A stretch of 64,000 nucleotides of DNA from Roridomyces roridus (Eukaryota; Basidiomycota; Agaricomycetes; Agaricales; Mycenaceae), in the NCBI GenBank assembly GCA_029378245.1, contig JARKIF010000005.1, positions 1,798,001 through 1,862,000 of the forward strand, read 5' to 3'. The notes under the pieces were generated by a model. It saw nothing but the letters and a program-made list of their open reading frames with translations, searched no databases and was not told the origin of the DNA. The translations under genes and the position numbers were made by a program. Positions 1 to 11,322 of the stretch are shown here, one piece after another. Every line of letters begins with the position of its first letter. Position 1 is the first letter of the stretch.

Positions 1-292
1 CGTGGTGCTCTTGGATTTTGACCAACCGCGCGTAGAATTCGGAGAGGTCGTTCTGCTGTGAGGGGGCGGAAAGGAGGTCAATTTCTGCACGCCTGCGGTC
101 CTCGTCGGCGTAGATGCTATCCAAGGAAATTACGCGGGAAGTTATGCGGTCGAGCATCTGGGAAGCCTTGTGCTCTGTCTGGAGACGGAGGTCATGGGAG
201 GGAGGGTTGCGGGAGAGAAGGGTGTACAGGGCGCGCTCGAAACGCTCGATCTCTTCATGTGTCTGCCGTTGGACCTCGATGACACTGTCCAT
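1..292 (-). CDS. SF3A3: SF3A3/Prp9 splicing factor 3a subunit 3, N-terminal part (cut by window edge)
   Basis: The reverse strand from the ATG at 290-292 reads without interruption to the window edge, giving about 97 residues beginning MDSVIEVQRQTHEEIERFER. The helical start, the LLSAPSQQNDLSEFYARL segment and the following KIQEHH correspond to the SF3A3 N-terminus, where human SF3A3 has a GP/S-x-x-F-x-E-FY-x-RLK stretch. SF3A3 is part of the U2 snRNP SF3a complex that helps commit the branch point during pre-mRNA splicing in the nucleus. The zinc-finger part of the protein lies outside the window. It is divergently arranged with eIF4A3, with 65 bp between the two start codons, so they probably share a promoter. 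Identification rests on family similarity judged by eye. Confidence 0.8.
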   Translation of the reverse strand, partial: MDSVIEVQRQTHEEIERFERALYTLLSRNPPSHDLRLQTEHKASQMLDRITSRVISLDSIYADEDRRRAEIDLLSAPSQQNDLSEFYARLVKIQEHH

Positions 293-357
293 GGCGCGAC
301 GCTCAAGTCAAGTTTTGGCTTGAGTTTGCGATCAAATCCTTGTTTTGCCCAACACCA

Positions 358-1800
358 ATGGCTGGAATCAACGCCGGCGACGATGTAAAGCTTTTCTCGC
401 TCGATTTCCTACCCCAATCTCATTATTTCACTACCAGAAACTCGTATTCGAGTCTTCCGAGGCCGTTTCTGTCGTTTCCACCTTTGATGACCTTGGACTG
501 AAGGAGGATTTGGTTCGCGGCATATACGCGTATAGTCCGTCCTTTTCCTCTCTCACTCTCGGACTTTCGTGCTCACCACACACTTCCAGACTTTGAAAAG
601 CCGTCCGCCATCCAGCAGCGTGCCATATTGCCCATAACACAGGGCAGAGATGTCATCGCGCAAGCCCAGTCTGGTACCGGTAAAACCGCCACGTTCTCCA
701 TCTCCATCCTCCAGTCCATCGACGTCACTGTCCGGGAGACGCAGGCCCTCGTCTTGTCCCCCACCCGCGAACTTGCGACCCAAATCCAGTCTGTTGTGCT
801 GGCGTTGGGCGACTACATGAACGTCCAGTGCCACGCGTGCATTGGTGGCACGTCCATTGGCGAGGACATCCGTAAGCTCGAATACGGACAGCACGTCGTG
901 TCAGGCACTCCTGGGCGCGTTTTTGATATGATTCGGCGGCGGAGTCTTCGGACACGGAATATCAAAATGCTCGTGCTCGACGAGGCCGATGAGCTTCTGA
1001 ACAAGGGATTCAAAGACCAAATCTACGACGTCTACCGCTACTTGCCGCCCGCAACGCAGGTAGTGCTCCTCAGTGCAACGCTGCCGTACGATGTGCTCGA
1101 GATGACGACCAAATTCATGACCGACCCTATCCGCATCCTCGTCAAGCGTGACGAGTTGACGCTGGAAGGCATCAAGCAATTCTTTGTGGCTGTTGAAAAA
1201 GAGGACTGGAAATTCGACACTCTCTGCGATCTCTACGACACCCTCACGATCACACAAGCTGTTATTTTCTGCAACACCAGGCGCAAGGTCGACTGGCTGA
1301 CGGAGAAAATGCGTGCCTCCAACTTTACCGTCTCTTCCATGCATGGAGAGATGGCACAGAAGGAACGCGACACCATCATGGCCGAGTTCCGTGGTGGAAC
1401 CTCGTATGTATCGTCCTTGATGCACTTTCCCCACCGCTCATCCCATTTCTAGTCGCGTCCTGATCACGACCGATGTGTGGGCACGAGGCATTGACGTCCA
1501 ACAAGTCTCGTTGGTCATCAACTACGATTTACCAGCGTCCGTCTCGTGCATTTTATTCCGTTGTTTGTACTCATTTGCCCTCCAGAAATCGTGAAAACTA
1601 TATTCACCGTATTGGCCGGTCTGGTCGGTTTGGACGCAAGGGTGTCGCTATCAACGTACGCATCACTTTCTTACTTGGAACTGTGCTGACCTCTCCCCCA
1701 GTTCGTCACCGTCGACGACGTCCGTATACTTCGTGATATCGAGCAATTCTACAGCACGCAGATCGACGAGATGCCCGTGAATGCTGCAGAGCTGATTTGA
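358..1800 (+). CDS. FAL1: eIF4A3/FAL1 DEAD-box RNA helicase
   Basis: Six exons can be joined: 358-384, 438-534, 590-1403, 1453-1536, 1586-1655 and 1702-1800, ending in TGA. The product contains the Q motif after [12 protein letters not shown], Walker [13 protein letters not shown] box VLDEADE, SAT motif LLSATLP, the RGID element and motif [15 protein letters not shown]. It ends in the [15 protein letters not shown] tail typical of eIF4A3. It is an ATP-dependent RNA clamp of the exon junction complex, and its yeast counterpart Fal1 acts in 18S rRNA maturation. Two donors are GTCCGT rather than GTRNGT. The first exon codes only nine residues, so the start is short but in frame and follows the divergent SF3A3 promoter. 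High confidence in family; intron ends are inferred from frame and conservation. Confidence 0.93.
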
Positions 1801-1961
1801 GAAGAGATTTCGTTGCATTTACCTGATATTTTGGCCCCTTGCTATGTAATTCGCGAAAATCTGTATTCTACTCTTGTGGCGGTGCAACGTTGATCGAAAC
1901 TTTTTCTACTAATCACGACGCGGGCGGAGGTGAATTGGCGAACGCGCCGCCGGCCTTGACG

Positions 1962-4900
1962 ATGAATATTGCCAACAGTATTCCCTCCACCGTCTCGGGC
2001 ATCTCCTTCTCCTTTCTCACGGGCGAAGACGTCCGCCGCATTTCCGTCAAGCAAATCGTGAATGTCAACCTCCTGGATGACTTTAATCGACCCACCGTCG
2101 GTGGTCTCTATGACCCTGCACTAGGACCGTCGGGGCGACAAGACATGTGTGTCTTCTCATTGTGTATCTTCCGAGCTAACCTCGAGCAGCTGTGCAACAT
2201 GCCGACTTTCGTTCTTTACATGTCCCGGGCACTTTGGCCACATCGAGCTTCCTGCGCCCGTTTTCCACCCGTTGTTTATGGGAAACATGTTCAACCTCTT
2301 CCGCGACACCTGCCTATTCTGCCATAGATTCAAACTATCACGGAGCGTAGTGCGGATTCTTCCCTTGACCCCCTACCTCCGCGCGCGTCTGACCGCGACT
2401 CTCAGGTTGCAAAATACATTGCCAAGTTTCGGCTTCTCGAGCGAGGTCTTTTGGATGCCGCGCAAGGCGTGGACGACTTGAATATCAAAATTCTCGTCGC
2501 CAAGTCCAACAACGCTAAAGACGAGTCGGACGATTCTTCCTCGGAAGAGGAACAAGAGCGCACAGTCTCTGAGACGGTGGAGCAGTTTGTGGCCCGTGTC
2601 AACTTGTACGTCGCCATACATCTTCGGCGCGCCCCAAACAACAATCGGGATCATTATAAAGACGGGCTGGTTTACAAGGCACGGAAGGACCTCATCAGTG
2701 AATTCCTGAAGGCGTCTTCAAGAAACAGGTGTCAACATGACGACTGTGGTAGCCCCGCGTACACATTCCGCAAGGAAGGGCACACCAAAATCGTCGAGTA
2801 TGATCTTTCGCCGAAACAGAAGGCGCAACTAGGCCGGAAACGACCCAATGTTCTACTGCAAGAACAGGGGCAAGAACTGGATGTCAAGAACGACAAGTCT
2901 CGAGAGGACCCAGAGGATTCCGATGTCGAGATGTCGGACGCTGAGCCAGAGCCCAGCGAGGAGGAAGACAGTGCAGACGACAAGGCCGGAAAGCAATACA
3001 AGCTTCCGCGCGCAGCCAACGGCAAGGTCAAGACAGCCAGAGGGCGCGATGAGCGCATCATCACGCCCGAGGAGGCTCGTGCTCACTTGCGCCGTCTGTT
3101 TCGCAAGGAGCCCGTCATGTGCTCGCTACTCTACGGACGCCACGGGCCCTTCGCGCCACTGTCACCAAACGGGTTATCCATCCCGTCTGCAGATATGTTC
3201 TTCCTCGACGCCATCCCTGTCGCTCCCACTCGCTTCCGACCAGCAGCCCAGATGGGCGAAAAGCTTTTCGAGCACCCCCAGAACGAGCTTCTCGAGAAGA
3301 TTTTGAAAACGACGTATCGGATGCGTGACCAGAATTTGAACCTCCGCGCCGCATCAGAAAAAACTCCCGAGTTTGACGACGTACTCAGGAAAAAGATCAT
3401 GTCGTCGTTGCTCGACTCCCTGGTTCAGCTGCAGGTTGATGTCAACAGCTTCATGGATAGCAGCAAGAACCCTGCGCCGACGCGGCAAGGCAAGTTGCCT
3501 CCTGCGGGTGTGAAGCAAGTCCTGGAAAAGAAGGAGGGTCTTTTCCGTAAACACATGATGGTACGCGACCTCTTGCCCGTCTCACTAGTCTCACTCTTAT
3601 TCTCCTAGGGCAAACGTGTCAACTATGCGGCACGCTCCGTGATCTCGCCGGATGTCAACATCGAGCCCAGTGAAATTGGAGTCCCGCCAGTGTTTGCGCA
3701 AAAATTGACATTCCCTGAGCCTGTTACTGCCGCCAACTTTCATGAAATGCGCCAGCGGGTTATCACTGGTCCTAACGGCTATCCGGGTGCGACTCTAGTC
3801 GAGTATGAAGACGGGCGGCAGATGCTACTCGTAAGCTTCTTCACAGCTACTCGAAGTCTCCGATCTAACATATGCTTGCAAAGGGAAAACTAACGGTCGA
3901 ACAACGAACGGCTATCGCGAATCAACTTCTCGCTCCTTCGGAAAGCGACCAGGGTCACGGGCGGCGAGGGTTGTATACTCGGACCCCTGGAGTGAACAAG
4001 AAAGTGTACCGCCATTTGCGAGATGGCGACATTTTGATTCTGAACCGCCAGCCAACGCTGCACAAGCCCAGTATGATGGCCCACAAGGCTCGCGTGTTGA
4101 GGGGAGAAAAGACGATCCGCATGCACTATGCTAACTGGTGATTCATCCACTCTTTTTTTGCAAACATGGACACTCATCACTCATCGTAGTAACTCTTACA
4201 ATGGTAAGACTCATTCAGACACTTGACCTACTGCTCTAACCGCTATGGTTTTCAGCTGACTTTGACGGTGATGGTGAGCATTCATCTTTTGATCCATACT
4301 CACACGCTGACCCGTTGCTGCAGAAATGAATATACATTTCCCGCGTAAGATTATTCAGCCCTCGGGATTTGACTATTTCCATTCATATCTTGTGCTTTTA
4401 GAGAATCAAGTATCGAGGGCGGAAGCCATGTTTATCGCCAACACCGACAATCAATATTTGGTGCCGACCTCGGGCAATCCCCTTCGTGGTCTGATCCAGG
4501 ATCACGTAGTTGCAGGCGTGTGGATGACCACCCAGGATGCCTTCTTTACGCGAGAAGAGTACTTCCAGCTACTGTATGGCGCCCTCCGACCGGAGGAAGA
4601 AGTGGATGAACATTCACGTCTGGCAACCTTGCCCCCAACTATTTGGAAACCCGTCCCGTTGTGGACGGGTAAACAAATTGTAAGTAGCACGCTCCTTTCT
4701 CGACCGCATTTTCCGACCGCCATCAGATCTCTACAGTGCTCAAGAACATCACCCCAGTTGACGGGGAGGGTCTCAACCTCAATGCCGAGACGAAAGTTCC
4801 TGGTTACCTTTGGGGGCATGACTCGAAGGAGGACAAGGTCATTTTCATGGACGGGGAGCTCCTTTGTGGCGTCTTGGATAAAGCTGCATTCGGTGCCTCG

Positions 4901-7797
4901 GACTATGGTCTTGTGCACTCGGTTTACGAGCTTTATGGCGCGGATACGGCCGGCAAGCTTCTCGGGATCCTCAGCCGGTTGTTTACCAAGTTCTTGCAAC
5001 ACCGGGCCTTCACCTGTCGGATGGACGATCTGGCACTGACGCCAGAGGGCAACGGGTGGCGGGATGATTTGCTGCGCAAGGGGAAGAACTGGGGAACCGA
5101 GGGTGCAGTCGAGAACTTCCCTTCTCTCAAGGACACGCCAAAGAAGGACGTTCCGTCGGTTTTGACCTCACTGCTTCAAGACGTCTTGCGCGATGATAAC
5201 AAGATGGCTGGACTCGATGTTACTGTCAAGACGAAACTCTCCAAGCTTACATCATCCATCAGCGACGCCTGCATGCCCAAGGGTCTCTTGCGCAAGTTCC
5301 CGCACAACCACATGCAGGCCATGACTCTTTCCGGAGCCAAGGGTAGTGCGGTTAATGCGCGACAAATCTCTTGCGCCTTGGGTCAGCAGGAGCTTGAAGG
5401 TCGCCGTGTGCCAGTCATGGTCAGCGGCAAGACTCTGCCGTCGTTCCGACCGTTCGAAACAAAAGCAATCGCGGGTGGATACGTCGCAAGCCGTTTCTTG
5501 ACAGGAATCAAGCCGCAGGAGTTTTACTTCCATTGCATGGCTGGCCGTGAGGGTCTCATCGACACTGCGGTTAAAACCTCGCGATCGGGTTATCTACAAC
5601 GTTGTTTGATCAAGCATCTCGAGGGCATCCGCATTCATTACGACCATACGGTGCGCGGGAGCGACTCTTCTATCTACCAGTTCCAATACGGTGGTGATGC
5701 CCTCGATGTGACCAAGCAGAAGCATCTCCGGCAGTTCCAGTTCATCGCGCAGAACGAAATCTCGTTTGTCAATATCTTGAAACCGCGGGTACTCCAGGAG
5801 GACGGTGTCGTGGACTCGGAGACAGCGGCCAAGTACATGAAGAAGGTTCTCAAAAAGTCTGACGTTCGTCCAGAACGGAATACTCCTTCGAAACGCGAAG
5901 CCTACGACCCGGTGCTATCGATGCACAGCCCCAGCAGGTATTTGGGTAGTACTTCGGAAGGATTTGCGGCTGCTGTGGACAAGTACATCAAAACCAACCC
6001 GCACAATCTTTTGCAGGAGAAGGGGAAGGAGGAATTGTACAAGAGCAGTCGGACACTCGCTCATCCCGGGAACTTCCGGCTTCTGATGAATGTCAAATAC
6101 ATGCGAAGTTTGGTCGAACCCGGAGAGGCCGTCGGATTGCTAGCGTCGCAAGGGTGCGAGATCCTTTTCAGCCGTTGAAATATCACTAATCTGTTTGACA
6201 GTGTCGGAGAGCCCTCAACACAAATGACCTTGAACACTTTCCATTTTGCTGGTCACGGTGCCGCCAACGTTACGCTGGGTATCCCTCGGCTTCGTGAGAT
6301 TGTCATGACTGCATCTCAGAAGCCCAAGACGCCGTCCATGACCATGGTCGTTCGTCCTGGTATTTCCTCCGGGGACATTGATCTTTTCTGCAAACGAGCT
6401 AGCAGGGTCACCCTTGCTCAAGTCGTTGAAAATGTCACTGTTCGCGAGACTCTAACCGTCAACGGCGAGGCGCGGCGGACGCAATTCACCATTGACCTCG
6501 CCTTCTTCCCCAAGGAGGAATACGTTGCCGAGTATGACATTGATCCTCTGGAAATATTGGCTTGCTTCTCGGCCAAATTCCCGTACACACTGAAGAAGGA
6601 GATATCGTCCGAGATGAAAAAGTTGGACGCTGATCTCAAGAAACAGATCAAGGATCTTGGAGTGGGCACGAGACCGATGGCGGACGAGGGCGAGGCTGGT
6701 GCCAACGGCGACGGTGACGGGGATGGGGACGATGATGGGGCTCGGGCGACAAAGGGCGGCGATGACGACGACGCGAGTGAGGTGGGTGACGGGGATGCAG
6801 ATGACGAGAAGCGTGCTCGGCAGAAGAAGGAGCAAGCGACCTACGAGGATGATGACGAGGAAGATGAGGACGAAGAGCTGGGAGCCCTTGATGACGCCGA
6901 TATCGAAGCTGCGTACGCTTCAGACGCAGAGACACCCAAATTGCCGAAACAGAGCGGATCGATGAACAAACGGGTGAAAGGGGTGGCTGATGCCTTCTCG
7001 AAGAACTTGAATCCGGCGACGTCTTTCACGTTTAACGAATCCAAGTGCACTTTCCAACTAGAGGTCCGTTTCATATCTTTGAGATCTTGTTTTTTTGGCT
7101 GATTCGTCCCTTCAGTTTCCTCCAGATATGCCCAAACTTCTGTTTGTTGGAATCATGGAACGGGCTTGCCGTGCTACCATCATTCGCCAAATCCCAGGCA
7201 TCACAGAGTGTTTCCAATCCAAGGAGGAAAAAAAGGGTGAAACTACCGTCACGGTTCGGGTTTCGCATTGTTAGCATGTCTGTGCACTGACTGATATCCT
7301 CGCAGCTGACAACGAATGGGTCCAACTTCCAAGGCCTGTGGGAATTCAGTGCTAGCTCGGACGAGACCATCCTTGAGGAAGACGACATCTACTCGAACGA
7401 CATTTACGCCATTTTGAAGACATACGGGGTGGAGATGGCGCGTGCTGCTATATTACGAGAGATGGGCGCCATTTTCGGTGCATACAAAATCCAGGTCGAC
7501 CAACGGCATCTGGAGCTGATTGCGGACTACATGGTGCGTGGATCTCTGCCTCTCTGATGCTCCTGGCTCACGCGAATCTAGACATTCGACGGGGCTTACA
7601 AGCCGTTCAATCGGCAGGGTATTGCCGCCAACTCGTCACCGCTGCTCAAGGCATCGTACGAGATGACAGGCTCGTTCCTGAGCGATGCCACTCTGTACGG
7701 GGACTACGATGACTTGACGAGTCCTTCAGGCAACATCGTGCTTGGACGACCGAATCTTACTGGCACTGGAGTGTTTGATGTTGTTGTACCCGTGTGA
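1962..7797 (+). CDS. RPA190: RNA polymerase I largest subunit RPA1 (A190)
   Basis: Exons read from the ATG at 1962 to the TGA at 7795-7797, with introns at about 2147-2189, 3559-3608, 3830-3885, 4138-4189, 4204-4255, 4274-4323, 4345-4401, 4680-4726, 6154-6201, 7064-7115, 7254-7305 and 7534-7581. The clamp-head zinc region contains [17 protein letters not shown]. The catalytic Mg-binding motif NADFDGDEMNIH is present, as are the bridge/trigger region ([29 protein letters not shown]) and the Pol I-type acidic insert near 6690-6920. This is the catalytic subunit that transcribes rDNA in the nucleolus. The acidic Ser/Glu-rich insert near 2520-2560 and the large acidic one before the C-terminal jaw match Pol I rather than Pol II or III. 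The active-site motif is spread over three consecutive micro-exons. The donor at 7254 is uncertain; GTCACG at 7248 is an alternative. Confidence 0.95.
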
Positions 7798-8009
7798 AAA
7801 AGTAGACTATGTAATTTGATAATTGGCTAGACTCGTAAACCAGTCGGTGTTCGCTGGGGTGATGATGTAAGTTTGCTGACTAGGCGTGCACTGGTGTCGA
7901 GTCTAATAATTGGCCATTGTTTACAAAGGATTTTCATTGTTCGAACGCGTCGTCTCCTTTGCTTTCCCCACGACGTGTCTCTGCTCGCTACTCAACCAAT
8001 TGGAACGAC

Positions 8010-8819
8010 ATGCCTGCTCTCCGCTCCTCCAAACAACGAGTTCCCCTCCGCGAACTGCCCCTCGAGCGCTTCCTTCCTCCCGACCCCAATCTCCCGACAA
8101 GGCCCAACAAACGCGTCTACTCGCCCGGTGGACCCATCCCTTTCAGTCCCACAAAGAGAAGGATTCTGGCTGAGGAGGGCATAATCGTCTCGTCAGGCGA
8201 TATAACCAAACCAGCACGCATCAGAGCCCTCCCAGTCAACCGCGATGGCACTCCAGCCAAAAAGGTCGACTTTGGCCCGCGGAGTCCTCCCAGTGCTTCG
8301 CAACCGTATCCTGCACGTGTGACGCGCTCGCAGACCAAGTCGGACGCGTCCAAAGGCACATCACTATCCCCCACACCTGCGCCTCGTGTGGTCACGACTG
8401 TGATCAAGGTCCCGCGCGAACTCCCTCCCCCGGTCGACCCTCAGTCCATCCACTACCCGGGATTCGTTGTCTACCAGGACCCGTATATCCTCGTCGGCTC
8501 TGTCATGCTTCCCGAGGCTCCTCTGTCGCCGCAGAAGGAAAACCTGCCGGCGCGGAGGAAGTCGCGCAAGTCGTCTGTAGCTTCGCCGAGCGTCAACTCA
8601 GCCAGTACCAGTGCCACCCACTCGCCTTGCACACCCAAGGTGGAGCGGTCGAACCACAGTGCCACTCCTACACCTCGTCGCACGGCTGTTGTTCTGACTC
8701 GGGACACCCGTCTGACACCGAAACTCCGGCACTCGGAGCGCCTTGAGCTGCGCAAACGGCTAGAGGACGAGGTCGATGACGTTTCGGGCGACGACGACGA
8801 GGATTCCGCTCTAATGTGA
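8010..8819 (+). CDS. Ser/Pro-rich protein with KEN box and CDK-type sites; function not recognised
   Basis: An uninterrupted frame from ATG 8010 to TGA 8817-8819 codes about 269 residues. The frame stays open upstream to an ATG at 7917, but the 8010 start lies closer to the compositionally coding part and is preferred. No folded domain is recognised. The protein is Ser/Pro/Arg-rich and apparently disordered, with many S/T-P sites (SPGG, SPTK, SPPS, SPTP, SPQK, TPKV, TPTP, TPKL). A KEN tripeptide sits at codons 8535-8543 and RxxL-type sequences near the N-terminus. A short segment, HYPGFVVYQDPY, is more hydrophobic and may be a docking element. It ends in an acidic tail rich in Asp. These features are what one sees in cell-cycle proteins degraded by APC/C, but this is inference only. 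Confidence 0.6.
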   Translation: MPALRSSKQRVPLRELPLERFLPPDPNLPTRPNKRVYSPGGPIPFSPTKRRILAEEGIIVSSGDITKPARIRALPVNRDGTPAKKVDFGPRSPPSASQPYPARVTRSQTKSDASKGTSLSPTPAPRVVTTVIKVPRELPPPVDPQSIHYPGFVVYQDPYILVGSVMLPEAPLSPQKENLPARRKSRKSSVASPSVNSASTSATHSPCTPKVERSNHSATPTPRRTAVVLTRDTRLTPKLRHSERLELRKRLEDEVDDVSGDDDEDSALM

Positions 8820-9066
8820 TTTACCCATCTCTCAATGCTTCATTCATCGCAACAACCCACACACTATCCTCTATTATTTTGGTTATCGGTATTCTTATGT
8901 TCCAATATTCCCTTTCCCTTTCACGACTCACGATATCGAAATGTCGCTTCTTGATTTATCTTCCGTGTTGTAGGAAAAATGTAGTTGATCTGTACATAAA
9001 ATTACAATGCAGGATTGCTTCCTCGTCCCCGGTGGCTTGGACAGCGTTGAAAAAAAGCCCCCCCTT

Positions 9067-10393
9067 TCAAGGCACGTAAGCAGGCAGGGAATTGTCTACA
9101 TGGGTGGTTGCAATCTCTGCAATCTTCGTGGGTGCACCCAGACGAAAGAAATTTTCACCGTGTCTGGCCTTCCACGCGACCCACCCCTCCCATGTATCGT
9201 TCCACAGATCCTCATCGACTTGGTCCATCTTTTCCTTCCACACCGGAGCGTAAGAGTCGTCGGTGACGAATTGGGCCACTAACGGCTGGAAGTTGTGCCA
9301 TTTGTCTGCGTTTCGTTTTAATGTCAATTGAAAGTCAGCGTGGTTCCTTCACTCACCCAACGATCGAGGCCCCATAGTGATGTCGGCCTGTACACCCTCG
9401 GTCTCGGGACTGCGTCTATACGTGAACTGCGACACGACGAGGACGCGGGTGCCCACATCCGGCCGCTTCTTGTCTGGGGCGATGAGATCGATGGCTTTGG
9501 TCGGGAATCCAAGGACGACGATCGCGTCAAACTCGCAGGTGTAGACTGCCACTTTGACCCAATCGGGCGTTACTGAGCAGACGATGCCGGGTTCTGCTAG
9601 CCCATATTTGAGGTGGTTGATGAGAAGCGCGAGGGTGTAGATCTGGTTGTGGTCTACCAAGCTTGTTTTCTTGCCTGTGTCACTAGTTCAATCAACTATT
9701 GGTGAGTGAGATGAATAACGCACCAGTCGTGAGGAATTCAAGTTTGTCCACTTTGTAGATCGAGGCAGTGAGACCACCAGGGCTGGACGCCCTCGAGTTG
9801 CCAGAGGCATAAGAGCGATCCGCAATGCGGATGGCCTCGGCATAGTGCTCGTCCGCGATAAAGTTCTCCGGCGGTTCATGAATGACGAGCGGCTCCTCAA
9901 AGCCATGAAAGTCGATGGTGGTCCTCGCACCCTTGTTGTCAAAGAACAAGCCAATTCTGTTCTTGTTGTCCTCGCTTTTAAACGCGACCGCTTCCCAACC
10001 CGTACGTGGCCACACTTTGCTCTGCCCCGGCGGAACGGTCACATACGCGCTACTTGCTGCCATTGTGTTGGCAGAGATGAAGCACATGATGTTGCGTGGG
10101 GAGAGGTTGTTGACCTCGAACCCTGGATCCGGTCGGTAATCGTTATAAATGGTGAGCGGTTTGTCGAACCCGTCAAAATAGACGAGCGCTGGCCCTCCAC
10201 GGTTAATCCAGAGGGCGGTTTGCTGCGTGTTTTCCTTGTTCTTGATGACTACGTCCTCCCAACCATTGCGGACCCACGCAGTGTCCTCGAATGGCTTGAT
10301 CTCGAAGTCCGCGGGGTTGCCACCAGTTTTGTTGGTGATGGAGCAGACGATGACTTGGTTGGAGCGGTTATGGACTTTGAATCCAGGAGCCAT
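9067..10393 (-). CDS. Unrecognised protein with two tandem ~80-residue repeats
   Basis: Three exons on the reverse strand: 10393-9724, 9674-9355 and 9305-9067. They join in frame through GTGCGT/CAG and GTGAGT/CAG introns to give about 410 residues. The first part consists of two related blocks, each starting GF(K/E)V(H/N)N and containing W-x-R-(N/T)-GWE-x-V/A followed by an FDGF/FHGF-(D/E)-x-PL motif, about 80 residues per block, likely beta-rich. The C-terminal half (YTLALLINHLKYGLAEPGI onward, ending in a Trp-rich stretch) is not recognised. There is no signal peptide or transmembrane segment. It lies divergently from the LCL2-like gene, with 260 bp between starts. I do not recognise the family; the tandem repeat resembles a lectin-like or hydrophilic beta module, but no function can be assigned. 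Confidence 0.7.
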
Positions 10394-10654
10394 GGTGGAT
10401 TGAACGGCGCAAGGTCAGACCTGGTACCTTCCGTATTATATGTACGCATTGAGGAACAGGGGCTTGTGGAAATTAGGAGACTAAGGAACGGTTTCCAAGT
10501 GTTCTCTTGAATGCTGTGGACTCAGAATTGGCTGCATGGACATCGAGGATAGGATAGTGGAAAGTCAGCGGAGAAAGTCCGGAGAGACACTAACGCGTTG
10601 CCGCGAATCACTGCATCAGACACGTAGCCAAATCAGATTTTGCCTCCGACCACC

Positions 10655-11101
10655 ATGTCGCGTCTCCTCCCAGTGCGCTTGTACAAATTCTTTCTCATCC
10701 ATCGTCTCACCTCGTACCACCCAGCTTCTCTTCTTATTTTTCCTGCAAATGGTTGCCGCTCAGTTCCAATTTTTTGACGGAATGTTCGGCGGCCAGCGCC
10801 AGCAACAACAGCAATACCACTCTGGCGCGTCCCAGTGGGCCGCCCACCTCGAAAGTGGTCCGTCTACCTCGCTGGTTATTTCAGCTGCAGAAGATTTGAC
10901 GACGCCGCAGTTTCATGTTCGCGATACCTATGTCCAGCTACCCTCGATTGTGTTGGCAGCCCAGTAGAGTGCCCGTGTCCAGACCCAGAGGATATCAAGT
11001 GCACGATTCCAGATGCTGATGACTCGTCTGCCGCCACGGTTGTATGCGTCCGGGGAACCGAGGAGTGTCGGCAGGTCGAGCGGTTAACGCGTGTCGCTTA
11101 A
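10655..11101 (+). CDS. LCL2: LCL2-like small secreted/ER protein
   Basis: Exons 10655-10672, 10725-10857 and 10911-11101 join in frame. The first junction creates a signal peptide (MSRLLP followed by [13 protein letters not shown]), which strongly supports the tiny first exon. The mature protein starts with [10 protein letters not shown] and a short Gln run, then [12 protein letters not shown] and ECPCPDPED, ending near VVCVRG. This is the layout of the fungal long chronological lifespan protein 2 family, with paired cysteines and a total of about 113 residues. Yeast Lcl2 is a putative ER/secretory factor linked to protein degradation and lifespan; its molecular role is poorly defined. Six cysteines in the C-terminal half suggest disulfides. 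Confidence 0.82.
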
Positions 11102-11322
11102 ATATTCCATTAGGTGCGTTTAGGCGCATTCACGGACGCAGCCTTGCTTATGTTCTGTTAGATTTCTCGGCTAGATTGTATCCTATAACACCGTTATTTA
11201 ATGAGTTGTTATACCCTGTGCAGGATCGCCTTGACAAGGCCGAAGCCATGCCCGTGTCACCGCTCTCCGTGGCCGTGGCCTTGGCTTTAAAAGTCCTCTC
11301 GCCCTTCTCTCGGCTTGCATCA

